Shown here piece after piece: positions 1 to 12,441 of a stretch of 64,000 bases of DNA. The notes under the pieces were generated by a model, which saw nothing but the letters and a program-made list of their open reading frames with translations, did not search any database and was not told the DNA's origin. Positions within the stretch are counted from its first letter, which is position 1, and each line of letters opens with the position of its first letter. Both the position numbers and the translations under genes were made by a program. The DNA is taken from assembly GCA_009192285.1 (NCBI GenBank), contig CM018607.1:1814689-1878688 (forward strand), in the 5' to 3' direction. Origin of the DNA: Morchella semilibera. Its lineage: Eukaryota > Ascomycota > Pezizomycetes > Pezizales > Morchellaceae.

Positions 1-1857
1 AAGCCGCAACTAAGATTGGGTCGGAAAATATCAGGAGAACCGCTCCATTGGGACTCTCCATATAACTCTGCCTCGGCATGCACGCGACAATATTGTATGT
101 ATCTACATCCGATGAGGTGTCGTACTGCTGGAATGTTATGATCACGAATTATAAGTGTGTGAATGGAAATGAAAATGAAGGGTTGCGATCAATGAAGGGC
201 CGTTACGTTAAGTTACTCATCTCATCTCGGAAGTACAACGCCCGCGATGGATGGGATTGTATGTTTGCATATGGTGGTAATAATAGAGGTCCCCTCCCCT
301 GTCCCCCCTCCCCTTCGACCCTCTCTTGGAATATTAGATTGATCATGATACATACGCTAATATTCTCTCTCCCCTCGTTCAATTCACCTAGCTAACTTTA
401 CACTCTCCCTCCTCGAATACCTTGATAGATACGTAGTAGATAATACACCATGCACATATACCCCCTGCTGCTGCGATCGATCGTCGAAGAAGCTGCGGGA
501 GAAGGCGTATCGAAGCAAGCCTTCTGTCTTATACATACTCTATTTACCTAGAGTACATAAGTATATACATGTACATGCAGGGGACCAACTGCCGGCGCCA
601 AAAAAGAGCGCAAATAAGAAAATAAGAAAATAAGAAATAAAAACAATAACAATAATAGCAATAACAATATAAACAATAAAAGTGCAGATATGGCAGGCAT
701 GGTCGTGACTCCACCCCCCTTCTCCATCTGCCTTACTCCAATATCATCCTCTCCCCAGCTATCCGCTCGTAACGCATAACTTCACGTAGATGTGATTAAT
801 TAATTCCGGCCACGATGCACTGACGCAGAATTTCAGGGAAAGTGGAGGCTACCTACATATGTGCGCATACTTTAATATACCCAGCTACATAGATCTTGAG
901 AGAGTTATCGTGTCGTATACGTATTGTATCGTACATACCCGCTCTATCCTACGCTTCCTCATGACAATATCCCTGCTCAAATAAAAATCAAGATACAAAG
1001 TCTCAGCCTCACCCCCCCCTCCCCCCCTGGCTATGCATATATGACCTTCGTACTCGAAACATTATACACCCTTCCCTAGCCTCCATAGCCTCCCTCCTCA
1101 GCCCCACGCATGTAATATGTAGGATCGGCCTATCATTAATAATTAAGTACAACCTGTTGGATTAGTACGCGCAATATTTGAGATTCTAGAATTAAGCTCG
1201 GCTGGGAAAAGATCGAGGAAGCCAAAATAGCGGTTTCAGGCGCTGGTGAAACGGGGAGAGTGGACTAGTGGCAGGGGGTATGTCCTTTGGTGAGCGGGAT
1301 GTTTGGTTTTTATTGAAGGAGATTCGGGGTAGAGGATGTGAGAGCTGGGAGTGTCATGAGTGATGGGCGGTGATGCCGGTTGTGGGTGTGGCCGTGTCTC
1401 CTTAATTTTCTGGGTGATGTAGGAATTCTTGCTGCGATACAATCATATCATATATAGGCTGTGAATATGTCAAGGTATAATGAGTTTGAATAACTACAGC
1501 GGAGTGATAAAGCTCTGCGTATATACGAGCTATTAGTTACTCCTATAGATTGTGATAGCCATGGGAAAGCAGGATGCAATGATCGTATTTACAATTAGTA
1601 TATATGTTAATTGTATTCAAGAACCTTTTACCCATCAGTGCTCAAACCATAGCATGTAGACCAAGCAACAGCAATGTATGTATACAGGCAAAGGAAAAAA
1701 GTACATCCAACGCGCCCCTCCTCCATGAAAGTAAAAGGAAAAGAAAAGAAAAGAAGCGCTATCCGACCTCCATGTTGAACCCTAACCCATATAAGAAAGG
1801 ACGAAAGAAGTGACATCAAAAAATAAAAATGGGTAAAAATAAAAAAAGAAGGAATAT
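1..1857. other. Intergenic region left of APP1
   Basis: I see no supportable gene here; the short open frames lack domains and have no codon bias. The stretch holds an A-rich, low-complexity run (about 600-690, AATAAG/AATAAC-like units), a C-rich run near 1011-1028 and a copy of the palindrome TACATGTA at 566-573. Since APP1 ends at 1858 on the minus strand, positions just below 1858 are expected to hold its 3' UTR. Confidence 0.6.
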
Positions 1858-3888
1858 CTATTCCCATAAAGCCTTCTCCACGATCGCTCTACACATTGCC
1901 TCCACGTCCCCGCCTGTACGCCAACTGTGCAGCTGCACATCGTAACGCCCCATGATTATGAGCGCCCGCTCCCAGCGGCGGTTCCACAGTTCCTCACGCT
2001 TACTCAGGAGCACCTCCTGCTGCACCTGCTGCTGCTGCTGCCTTGCCGTCATAGGTACGGGCGGCGGGGTAGTCGCTGTAGCTGCGTGTCGGATCCCTGG
2101 CGGCGGCGGCGGTAGCGATACGGCGCTGGGTGTCTCTATGGCCGAGAAAGTAGCTGTACGCCGTGGGGGAGGGGGTGGCGGGGGTGGGGAGTTGTAGGTA
2201 GAGACGAGGTCGGTAGTGGAGGATGCCTTCGCTGCTGGTACTGTGGAAATGTCCCGGAGAGTCGGTGGCTTCGGTGGTTTCGGGGGCGGTGTCTTTGCCC
2301 CTTCTGTAGATGTGGGGGCCTCTCGGGGGGTCTCATCCGGCGGGGTTTGGGTCGGTATTGAGGTGACAGATTTCCGTTTTGGAGGCAGAGGAGGTGGAAT
2401 TTTGGGCTGCTTTACACTTGCGGCCTTTGCTTCTGCCCATTCTTGCATTGCCTGCTCGTATTCGGGCGAATCGTTGGGATTGAAGAACTCCTTCGCGTCC
2501 GGCGCCTGGGTTGTCGTAACATCACGGATGAAGACCGCAAGGATTCGGCCAGGGAACTTTTCGACAATCTCCGTATAGACCTCCAGGTCCGCCTCCCCAG
2601 AGTCGCCGACGAGAATCCACAGTCTCCGCGGAAAATCCCGAATCACGCGTTCAACAGTGCCCTTCTTTCGGTCAGCGACAGGTTCGAAGATGCCCTGCAG
2701 TACGCCGCTGTACTCCTTCAGGTGCATACTGCCAGGGGGGAGTCCGCATTCCTCAAAGAAAGACTTGAGAACTGGGTACAGCTGCCACGGCGAGTTGGAA
2801 ACGTAGTGAAAGTTGACGTTGTACGGCTCCTGCGAGAGACGCTTGTACCATCCGGAGACGCCGGGGATGATGAGCTTCGAGAGGGGCTCAGTGAATGTGT
2901 TTTTGAAGATCTCGCGCGCACCCATCGATACGGCAGAGTGCTTGACGGTATCATCTATATCAGATATGAGGGAGATGCCGGTCGGTGAGTGGATGTTGAC
3001 GGGCTCTGTGGCGGAGACCTTCTCAGAGGCGATGACGGTGACGGTTTTAGGTAGGAAGGGGAGATCCTCTTTGAAGGAGAAATGACCAGTCTCGGAGGTG
3101 AAGACGGTGAATGACTCGGAGTTCTCGGAGGTCTCATCGCTGAATATTATGGTGATGCGGACGTTGGGGGTGGGACGGTGCATGAAGGGTGCAAGACGGG
3201 AAGTGAGAGCGGCATGTGCGGTTGCGACCTCGGCGGGGTCGAGTTGGGGAACTTGGGGTATTGATTGCGTGCTGGGATTGGTCACTGCGGCCGGTCTCCA
3301 GGATAACGTCCGGGATAGACCTTCAATCCGGCTATCTGAAGAGTATATAGACGGCGGTCTACCATTTTTTTCAATGGCTGCGGCAGTCTCCTTCACCGTC
3401 TCCTCCTCTGCAGCTGTGGGTGCCCTGTCCGGCTCACCGGGCTGCGATGAAGCTTGCGCGGGAAGTCCGCAAAGCTTGAGGGCGGCCCAGTGTAGATATC
3501 TGTTCTTCCGACTCAGAGGGCCAGAGTGCGGGGAGAACAGCCATCCACGCACCTCCACGTCCACTATCACATTTTCCTCATCCGGTCGTCTCCGAGCATA
3601 GCTTGGAAACAGAACGAGCTCCTCGTCCTCACTCCGCGTAACCTCCATGTCGGGCCATGTACCCGGTGCCTGATCCCCAGTTCCGCCACTGCTGCTACTA
3701 CCATTGTACTGGCCCTCCATCTCTGCTGATCGATTTGTATACCCCGAGTAGTAGCTCTGCCTGAGATCGTTGGCAGCCCTCAAGTAACCCACAATCCTTC
3801 TCCTCCTTGTACCAGGCTCTGCCCCCTCACCACCTCCAGCAAACGACCTAACGTAGCTCCCCCAGCTGTTGCCCGGATCCTGCTGCAT
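1858..3888 (-). CDS. APP1: APP1-type phosphatidate phosphatase
   Basis: Single-exon 676-aa protein with the APP1/DUF2183 catalytic domain. The haloacid-dehalogenase-type motif DIDDTV is at residues 310-315 and the later acidic motif GDSGEADLEVY at about 428-438. The N-terminal block (about 30-150, with RYLHWAALKLCGLPAQ) and the tryptophan-rich C-terminus are also typical of fungal homologues. In yeast the family dephosphorylates phosphatidate to diacylglycerol at cortical actin patches and works with endocytic SH3 proteins. The proline-rich tail (about 495-625, including an eight-proline run) fits SH3 binding. The start follows the family's usual beginning before the RRRRIVGYLRAANDLRQ segment; I saw no upstream exon. 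The gene stands alone beside a large desert, and all catalytic residues I can check are present. Confidence 0.93.
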   Translation of the reverse strand: MQQDPGNSWGSYVRSFAGGGEGAEPGTRRRRIVGYLRAANDLRQSYYSGYTNRSAEMEGQYNGSSSSGGTGDQAPGTWPDMEVTRSEDEELVLFPSYARRRPDEENVIVDVEVRGWLFSPHSGPLSRKNRYLHWAALKLCGLPAQASSQPGEPDRAPTAAEEETVKETAAAIEKNGRPPSIYSSDSRIEGLSRTLSWRPAAVTNPSTQSIPQVPQLDPAEVATAHAALTSRLAPFMHRPTPNVRITIIFSDETSENSESFTVFTSETGHFSFKEDLPFLPKTVTVIASEKVSATEPVNIHSPTGISLISDIDDTVKHSAVSMGAREIFKNTFTEPLSKLIIPGVSGWYKRLSQEPYNVNFHYVSNSPWQLYPVLKSFFEECGLPPGSMHLKEYSGVLQGIFEPVADRKKGTVERVIRDFPRRLWILVGDSGEADLEVYTEIVEKFPGRILAVFIRDVTTTQAPDAKEFFNPNDSPEYEQAMQEWAEAKAASVKQPKIPPPLPPKRKSVTSIPTQTPPDETPREAPTSTEGAKTPPPKPPKPPTLRDISTVPAAKASSTTDLVSTYNSPPPPPPPPRRTATFSAIETPSAVSLPPPPPGIRHAATATTPPPVPMTARQQQQQVQQEVLLSKREELWNRRWERALIIMGRYDVQLHSWRTGGDVEAMCRAIVEKALWE

Positions 3889-4271
3889 GTTGGTTGTGGT
3901 TGCAATCTCTGTGTGCCGGTGACCTGCTCGGGTGCGCAGACAAGTTTCTTGCTCCCAGCGGTCGTTCCGTCGCTCTAGAAGGGCCCGCTTGACGAAGCTC
4001 TGTGAGAGGGAGGGACGAACTGTCGCTGGGGGGCGGAGACTACGGTGAGCGGCGGTGACGATACGGTATAGACGATTTGATAGACGGGTACGAATTCCAG
4101 GGTATAGGAGGAATCGGAGGTGGGAGAAGGAGGCTCGGATTCTTGTGCGGGGGCCCAGCGTTGAGGTTTTTTGGTGGGGGGCGGGGGTGGTGAAAGGGGG
4201 GGGGGGTGGGGGAGGAGGAGGATGAGTGTATGCTATGAGCTAGGTGAATATAATTGAATTGATGATGTAGA

Positions 4272-4321
4272 TACCCTTGAGGTGGTGGTGGTGGTGGTGG
4301 TGGTATTGGTGGTATTGGTAT
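4272..4321. repeat. (GGT)n microsatellite
   Basis: A run of GGT units, ending in imperfect GGTATT units, lies about 0.35-0.4 kb upstream of the APP1 start. A run of G occurs just before it at about 4197-4205. Confidence 0.85.
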
Positions 4322-6382
4322 AAATGTATATTGTATATATCGATATCAACTTCAAATATTCCTCAACTGGAGCTTTGGGATGAACTGTCGTGTGTGTTGT
4401 TTTGGATGAGGTCATCAGGAGAGTTACCCTGCAGTAGCCGTATAATATTAGATTAATTACAGTGAGATATATATTTCATGGGCAATATCTTATGAGGAGT
4501 AGCGCGCGGAGAGAATAACAATGTTTTCCTATACGTTTGGACTCTCTGTTAATTCGGATGAGTGCAAAAAGAAAGAAATACGTCATGTCCGAGTGATTGA
4601 TCGTGATCGATGCAAAGGTTGATTGCATTCGGTGGTGAGATATATACGCTGATCATATACATGTGTGAATGGGGAGCAATTAATTCACTATATACATACA
4701 GAGAGAGATCAGTATCTGACTATACTTTTCAATCTTTTGCAAAGTCTGAGTGGATTTAATAGGGTTAGGGTTCATTCTTGACCTGATTTGGCCAGTTGAT
4801 GAGATACGAGTTCTGAGAGTTAGACTCTAGAGATTGCATGTACAAAGCAACTACAGTGCGTTCCTGCTATAAAGATATACATCTGATATAGAAATAAGTG
4901 TATCTTTGCTATAATAACACTTACCGCCAGTCCAGTGATCTTAAATTTGTATGCAGGTATGGTTTTCTTCTTAAAGAGACCGTTAATATAATCCTGTGCG
5001 GGATCCTTATTGAGGTCAGGATTCGGAGGTTAGAAACCACCCTACAGCCCAACCAATACATGCATGTTTGACCTCAAAGAACTAAAACTACCACGGGTGT
5101 AGGAGCAGGTAAGTCTGTAGACCATGAATTATCTCGAAATAAACCTAACCCTGAGGATGCATCACCTTAGCGAGTGTACTATACATAGAATTGGAAACTA
5201 CATGTAGTTTCAGTGAGCTTTACGCACGTACCCAAGTATATACATGTACTGCATAGCTCAATATTAATTGTGAACCGATCCTTCCGAGTATTTGGAATCA
5301 AAATGTGATTGTAACTGTACTAGCTGCATGCATATATAGCTGATCACTGAATCAAAAAGTCACTCAATATAAGATTGTATTCTTGGACTACTCACGTCAC
5401 GTACTACTTATACTTCAAATAACGGATATATCAAGAAAATGTCACATAAGTAAGTACATACTTATGTATCTTACACCTGCAATTAATTAGTGACCCTAAC
5501 CCCATATTTGTTAGTCGCTCGCTTGATCATCAGTTGGATGAGACATGCAGCGCCATCCGCAGTACCGATATCCGGAACTGTCACTATCTACCCCAAATTT
5601 CGCTATTAAATCAGTGAGATCATGTTACGTACCGACACAGGTACCGGGGATGGTCGGTTATGCACGTTCTCGGTCAGGGTCAAAAATATGTGGCCGGTAC
5701 GGTGGTCCTCCCCCTCCCTCTCCCCCCCCCCCCAGCTACCAGGATATACCCAAAGGGCAGCTTTTGTACGTACGAGTTCTTACCATGTCTTGAACAAATA
5801 CAACATCGCATGATACTTACATGTATATGTATTTACGTACTAGGAAGACCCATAGAGAGGATAGTCATCCTAAGGGGGTTTAAAAAGTGTTCTACTTTAT
5901 GTAGCAGCTATTAATTAACTATGTGTATACGTGTATTTAAATCCATCCCTAAGAATTTTGTAAGCTACATGAAGTAACTAAGTACATGTACTACAATGTA
6001 CTAATATGATGTACTTACACAGAGGTGAACCATGCGTGTATCAATACTCTTGGTTTTATCGTAAGCTCTGCATTAGTAGGTATGTACTTCTTACTTGTGC
6101 CTACAAGTTCTACTCAGGCCATCCCAGCACAAGAATATGACAAGCCTCCTAGTACATACGTTTACACACCCATGGAAATTGATATTTACAACTGCTAAGC
6201 TGGTTAGTTAGTCCGCTCGACCGTGCCATTAGAAACATCCATCATTCCATGTTTCCGTACCAATCATCCTTCCCCACCTCGAGTGCTCGCATTCGATCAA
6301 CCTCACCTCATCACCTCACCTCATACTGCCCCAGCCTCCCTTTGGCACTAACCTAGCTCCCCCTCCATGCTATCTAATATTC

Positions 6383-6417
6383 TTCCTCTTCCTCTTCCTC
6401 TTCCTCTCCCTCTCCTT
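6383..6417. repeat. (TCTTCC)n pyrimidine tract
   Basis: A tandem CTTCCT hexamer array within a longer pyrimidine-rich stretch. No gene lies nearby. Confidence 0.8.
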
Positions 6418-7081
6418 ACTACTGTAATTATCTCGAGGATCCCCTGTTCTGCGGACCCCCCTTATCTAAATCCCCCATTTCATCGTGAAACTCCAAACTA
6501 ACGTTTCACAAAACAGCATCATTGTGTATTTTTGTAACAATCGGGAGCTAGAGGAGCCGAAAGTGAATAGAGGAAAGTGAGGGGAAAGGTCATGTACATA
6601 CCAAGCCCCTCCGGGAGATCCTAGTGTTACAAAAACTTGCACGCCCCCTGTTCCTGGATTTCCCCGTGTGTGTATTCCAATACCATAACGTCGGGATACC
6701 TGTAAAGCTCATAAGCACTGGCCCTACATACTAGCTAGCTAGCTCATAGCTATAGCCAACTCCGCACGTGCATTCGTAAGCGGGAGCCGAGGAAGCGAAG
6801 TGGTGGAAAACTGAAACCTGTACTCCTAGGTTTAGGGTCCGGAGTGAGCGGCGGTGAAGCTGTGAAGGTGGACTGGCAGACCAAAGACTTATCGTTCGAT
6901 CGGAACCGGTGTATTTTAGTCCGACACCTCCTCTCCAACCCCTCCATTTCTCTCCCCCCCGATCACATACATTACATAGTGGTTGAGCTTGGCTGGTGAT
7001 GTATGTGTAACGAACGTAAACTGCGGAGGGTTTCGTATGGGACGCATATACAGCATTGATCATCGGTCGGCGAGAAGTAAG

Positions 7082-7190
7082 CTCCGGGGGGGCCGGGGGG
7101 GGGGGGTTAGGGGGGGTAAGAGAGGAGAGGGGAGAGAGGAGAGAGGAGAGAGGTAGGAAGAGGAGGGGGGGGTGGGGGTTGAGTGTGGTG
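7082..7190. repeat. G-rich / GA-rich tract
   Basis: Several long G runs (including one of about 12 G) are followed by GAGAGGA repeats and another G run. On the plus strand there are more than four closely spaced runs of at least four G, so the sequence could form a G-quadruplex. It is also a likely place for assembly length errors. Confidence 0.75.
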
Positions 7191-7687
7191 AGGCGGGGTT
7201 GGGTGTGAATGATTGATTGACGTCAATCAAGATAACAATATGCAGTATAGTACCTCTACATACACTCTGATTAGTTGAAGCGCCACCCCATGGCTGAGGA
7301 GCTGAATATTATTTAATGCAATGTCTATATATGTATATGGGGGGGGGGATTAATCTTTTCGTCACGCCGGCTCTGATAAATTAAAAAAAAAAAAAGATAT
7401 GAGGCTGGTGTTCTCTCGATCTAGGATCCGGGCCAAGTAGCTAACCTAACAATAGTTTATCTTGAAACCCGAGCGTCGGAACTCCCGCATCGATGATTTC
7501 CTACTCTTCTAGAAGACCCTTTTTGAAAACAAGATGAGGTCTCTATAGATGGTAAGGTTTATCCCTGGAGTTCAAACCACTTCTCTCTCGGTTACCCAGC
7601 TTGGTTGTTGTACAGGCGCACGTGGACGTGTGTCAGGGACGTTTTATCTTGAGGAAGATTTAATTTCTCTAAGCTGATGCATGACGG

Positions 7688-7690
7688 GGG

Positions 7691-7722
<32 letters not shown>

Positions 7723-7726
7723 GGTT
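7688..7726. repeat. (TTG)n(GGT)n microsatellite
   Basis: A compound trinucleotide repeat: about six TTG units followed by about six GGT units. It makes the Asn and Thr runs seen in the minus-strand frame here, which I therefore do not treat as a gene. Confidence 0.85.
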
Positions 7727-8023
7727 ATGAGTATTCCATCGGCGTACCGCGGCATGGGGATCTGAGATGATGATGATGGTGGTGGTGGGAAGGAAAGGGG
7801 CCGGGGAGAAGGGTCAGGGGTCATCACGCGAAAATGGGTGGCCGAGCGGCCCGTCGCTGCCGGTGCGGAGTGCGTAACCTGGGCTGAGGTTACGTGGGAA
7901 AAAGTCTCTGTTTTTGTTTTACCAACTTGTTTCGGGGTTTTGAGGGAATGCAAGGGAAAGAGGTTACATCTATACTGTTTATTTTTTATTTATTTATTTA
8001 TTTTTGTAGTTGTATCATACTAT

Positions 8024-8082
8024 GGGTGTAGGGGCAAGTTGTCTGTAGCAGTAGGTGTCTACAGACTTACCCCTACTACACC
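8024..8082. repeat. Short foldback repeat, copy 1 (GGGTGTAGGGGCAAG family)
   Basis: Two inverted arms of about 24 bp at 8024-8047 and 8059-8082 are separated by 11 bp. The outer part of the arm begins GGGTGTAGGGGCAAG and the inner part ends TCTGTAG. A related copy lies at 13406-13481 and a single-arm relative at about 5094-5123, so it is a dispersed family and not a chance hairpin. Confidence 0.7.
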
Positions 8083-11000
8083 TAGTCGATCTCGTACCCG
8101 GCCCATCCCCCTACGTTACGGGCAGCTTGCTGCTCACCGTAGGCCCTACTCTAGCTGGGCTGCAGCTACATACACGCATGTAAGTAAGTACATGTACTTT
8201 AGCGAGCGATGGATGGCCGGTAATGATGTAGGTACTATGTACAAAGTTGTTAACTTGGATGACAATATGATCTGGTAGCGCGCTAATAATGATGATGGTG
8301 GTGGTGATTATAATAATAGTAATACATGTAGTAATAACAATACATACTTATGTACATATTGTGGCGGTAAGGTCTCGTGGGCAACTGGGTTAATGATCAG
8401 TGGGTTGGAATTACAGTGCCGTACTTTGTATTAACGTATAACCTAGAGGCCGCCGAGGATTATAGATCTGGGAAGGAAGGATCTAAGGATCTATAAGGAG
8501 TCATTACGCTAACGAACGTTCGATCATTAATCAAGAGATCGAGGCTAATCTTTACATTTTTGCGGAATCAAGTAAATTGGACCCGTAGAGTCGGGTATTG
8601 CGTGTAGCTAGGTGTTAATTCGAGATCTGGAGGTTATTGTTTGAGGCATCGGGCCTAGGGAAGAGGGGGAGGGGGAGGGGACGCTCCTTCCTAATCAAGT
8701 TGGCACAATCTCGCGACTGGATCCTGAGGGGAAACGGAGATAGAAAGGGAAGAAGGCTGCTTCTAATTTGGTACATGCATGGGCCATCACTCGTATTCGT
8801 TCGGAGCTGATCAGTTTGTGTTGATTCATCAATTGTTCGCGACGGGGGCTTATTGGTATTGGCATGGTGGTGGATTGGGCAGATGAGCATATGTACTATA
8901 GAGGGATTCTATAATAATATTGTCACAGATCTGGTACAGTATCTTGCGGGATAGGATCACCGTGCATAGCCGGTATCGCCATATATTGGTTTCGGGTACG
9001 TATGTACGTAGCTAGGTAGGAAACTGTAGATAATATAGTTTTGTAATGCGTAGAAGATAGTAGTAGACGTATAGACATGGAGTTGAGTGCATGCATTCGG
9101 AGTTGTGTAGTGGTAGCAGCGCCAGCTGCAGCAGCAGTAATCTGGGCGGATGTTTAGAAGTACCGATCAAAATTTTGTACTCTTGGATCGACCTTTGTGA
9201 TTTCTGAATTATGTAATAAAAAAAAAGAGAAAGAGCGTATTCTTAGGAATGGAGGACACGGTCGATTTTGATTAATACATGTTACTATAGCTACATATTG
9301 GAGGTCGAGTCCTTTAATTGCGCTCCTTTTTAACGCGAGTTTAGCATTCAACGGGCATCTTGACGCGCAACATGACGGAAGGGATTCTGCCCTTTCAAGT
9401 CTTATTATCCCACATTAACCCACACATATGAAGTAGATAGAGGTTATCGGATAATGAGGGCATTAAGCAATGCATTTGATCGATCGATCGATCATGAACT
9501 ACTCAAGTCGCAAAGGGTAGGCCTGTAATGTCAGGCATTGAAATTAGTGGAGGTTTTATAGTTTATTGCTTTCATGTAAATTTCAGATTCCATGCCATCG
9601 GAGTGCGGAGGGGTAGTAGTATAGTCGAGTTGCACTTTCCTAATGGCGGCCGGGGGTGCATCATGGAGTATCACTCACTCACTCGTACTTAGTGAAAGGG
9701 TGTCATTTTTTTTTTGGTTTAATTCATTAAAAATACGTTGTTTATTTATTTATTTATAGATCATATATACATACAGGAAAAGCTGAACTGGTTTTCGGCT
9801 TCTGGAACTGATGAGACATATAGTCATGATGCTTCGCGATGCTGGCGCTTTTGGGTGGCGCCATGTGTCGGGTGGGAGGAGGAAACCGTACGCGATATAT
9901 GGGAAGAACATGATATCTCATATTATATGGGTACATAGGAGGATCTTAGGGTTCGTGATTTCGGAAGTCAATTCGTTCTGTATCTTTAATTCACTGGTGC
10001 TATTAGAACAAATAATTTGTCGCATTATCGGATGATAGTGCTAGTGGGGGACCAGCTAGGAGCTTGCATCTTCGCCTATTGATAAGAATGGTCTCTCAAG
10101 GAATGAAGAGTTGTGAACTATGGGAGCCATAATTAGAGACTGACAGTTCTAAGAATATTTGGAGGTAAATGTTAGCTAGCTACGGAGTAATAGGGGGTAG
10201 TGAATATTGTAGTTCTGTTCTAAGTATGATATTCTGGGGGCGTCTATATCCAAAGATGCAGCAAAGATGAATGTCGGAGCGTATGTATGAGTATTCTCAT
10301 CAAGTAAAGATTCTGCGCTTTTCTAAGTGGTATGAATACGTCATCAACTTGTAGGTTGGTAGGGATATTCGTCTATTTTGTGAGAGTTCTTAGATTAAAG
10401 TTGATAGTATTTAACAGGTTAACTTTGGGGAATTAGGCGCATCAGTGTGAAGTATTGTACAGTGCGGGGCGCGTATGGGGTCTTTGAAATTCTGGGGGAT
10501 CTCCGTTGTCAATGAAGCTCAGCCTTAACGCGGTAAACAACTTAACATCTCAAGGGCTGTTGTGGAATGCGGCCTGGGAGATAGACCATAAGTGTGGTCT
10601 AGTACTTGAGTATGTAAAATTATATACATCCGCTAAGACGTATTACGACGTGCTTAATACCGGCCGCGGGCGTTGGGGCGGAAACAAACGGGCATTTCGA
10701 GATAAGTATATATAAGTATGTACTTTAGTGCCAGTCCGTATACTTTTGTGGGCCCGGTTTTGGCCCTGCATAAGCCCAAAGGAAGACTCTTTGACCTTTA
10801 TAATTTAATAATATCATCTTAAGGTCCTGTCATATGCATATAATATTTTCGATTAAGACTGGTATTCTTAATTTGAACAATGATTCTTGTTTCATAATGT
10901 GTTTGTATCTCGTCCGGAAATGTATTTGTATAGTATCTGCAGGGGAATAAAATGTCTTTTTAATTTTCAAGTAAATTCATTCTACAAAAGTCTGGATTGC

Positions 11001-11429
11001 CACTTTTTCAACCGCTTTAATTAAACATGGTATAATTTAAGAAATATGGGAATAGTGGAAGCCTTATATCCCTTGGATGTTTTTGAGGGTTTGTAGGCGT
11101 TCAAATGTGGTCTGTAGATCCCCCCAGGGGGTGTCTACAGAGTTGTGAGCTCTTTCTATGCAAGATCTGTAATTTATCTTCAAGGCTTCAAGTTTGAGCA
11201 CCTTCAGAATATCCACGGGAAGGCTTCCAGTAGAATTTTAAACCACATTTATATTCCGTCCGCCCATATGTTGATCAATATAATAAAGAATGGACAATAC
11301 CCCCCTTTAATTCTTGGATTATTAAGTGCAATTAGTAATGGGCACGAGACAGAGACGAGAGGCACGTCTTGTCTTTTAATGTTTGGGCTAGGTCTTGGGT
11401 CTAGTCTCGTCAAAGTCTTGAGGCTTTTG

Positions 11430-12060
11430 GTCATGTGACTTTATCATTTAGCAAAATTACTTCGCCACTCCTCACTAATTGACGTTCATTTATAAATGAC
11501 TAACCTTCACTAAAATGATCACTGTATACTAAGTAATTGACCATCTCCTAATCAAAACTATCCCGCTAAATGACAATTATCTACTAAATGACTAGAAAGT
11601 CAAAATGACTACTTTTTGTGTGTAGTGATTTAAGGTTTACGCTAGTGAAAATTTTCTTTTTAAAGTTTACACTAGTGAGACTTTATTTTTGACTCGTCAG
11701 CTATATAAGAATACCTACCTCTCCGCCCGCTCTCAGCCTGTCCCAAGCCTCAGCTCTCTTCAATTTCCTCCCCCTCCCCATATCCCCCATATCTCTCCTA
11801 CCCCAAGCCTCAGCTTTCTTCAAGTTCCCTCCCCTCCCCTAACTCCCCCCCTCTCTCCTATATACCCCAAGCCTCAGCTTTCTTCAAGTCCCCCCCCCCT
11901 ATCTAGTCCCAGCGTCTCAAGCTTGACGTTCATCACCATACACCACATCAGTACAAAGGTAAGTCAGTTCTATTATGTTTATTAATTCATAGCAAATACT
12001 AATCGCGTATATATACTAAATGACTTTGACTAAATGACCGAGTCATTTATTTTTAAATAT
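11430..12060. mobile_element. LTR-like AT-rich repeat segment
   Basis: The segment has repeated TAAATGACT/AAATGAC words at both ends (about 11490-11605 and 12018-12045), a TATA-like TATATAAG near 11702, and a triple tandem repeat just downstream of it. A promoter-like box followed by a pyrimidine-rich leader resembles a solo LTR. I found no integrase or reverse transcriptase nearby and could not fix its ends, so this is tentative. Confidence 0.3.
11738..11905. repeat. Three tandem copies of a 60-70 bp pyrimidine-rich unit
   Basis: Each unit starts with (C)CCCAAGCCTCAGCTYTCTTCAA and continues into a C-rich tail. The starts are near 11739, 11801 and 11867. The units differ by small indels and substitutions, so the array is not recent. 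Confidence 0.8.
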
Positions 12061-12154
12061 TAGATCAATAATGTGGCTAAATCTAGCGTTGATATTAATA
12101 AGGAAAAGAAAACATATCTCATCGGCGGGGATGAATCTAGACACGTTATAGAGT

Positions 12155-12441
12155 ATATGTACAGCCACTCATCAAAAGTGTTCGTGATTCGGATTTAATA
12201 TGACATGTCCGGCTCAGGTCGGTTATCAAACTGTGCATTGAAATGTTCAAAATCTCAAGCCACCAGTACTTAATGGGGGCTAAAATCAATATTAGATCCT
12301 CATGGGGTTTTTATTCCCTGTTATCAGGTTTCTATAATTCTATAGATACATTTGAGTTCTTTGATACAACTCTATAAGCCACACTGAGCACTGACCATCT
12401 TATATATGAATCACAAACACTTTTGAAGAGTGGCTGTATAT
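12155..12441. mobile_element. Foldback element with about 35-bp inverted arms
   Basis: The left arm at 12155-12190 (ACAGCCACTCATCAAAAGTG core) matches the reverse complement of 12408-12441 with few mismatches. The 217 bp between the arms are non-coding. The structure fits a small non-autonomous DNA element. I did not find a clear target-site duplication. Confidence 0.6.

Noticed and set aside
3098-3601. Plus-strand frame of 167 codons
   Set aside because: It lies wholly antisense to the APP1 coding region and has no domain.
7669-7953. Minus-strand frame with Thr and Asn runs
   Set aside because: The runs are translated microsatellite, and the rest has no domain.
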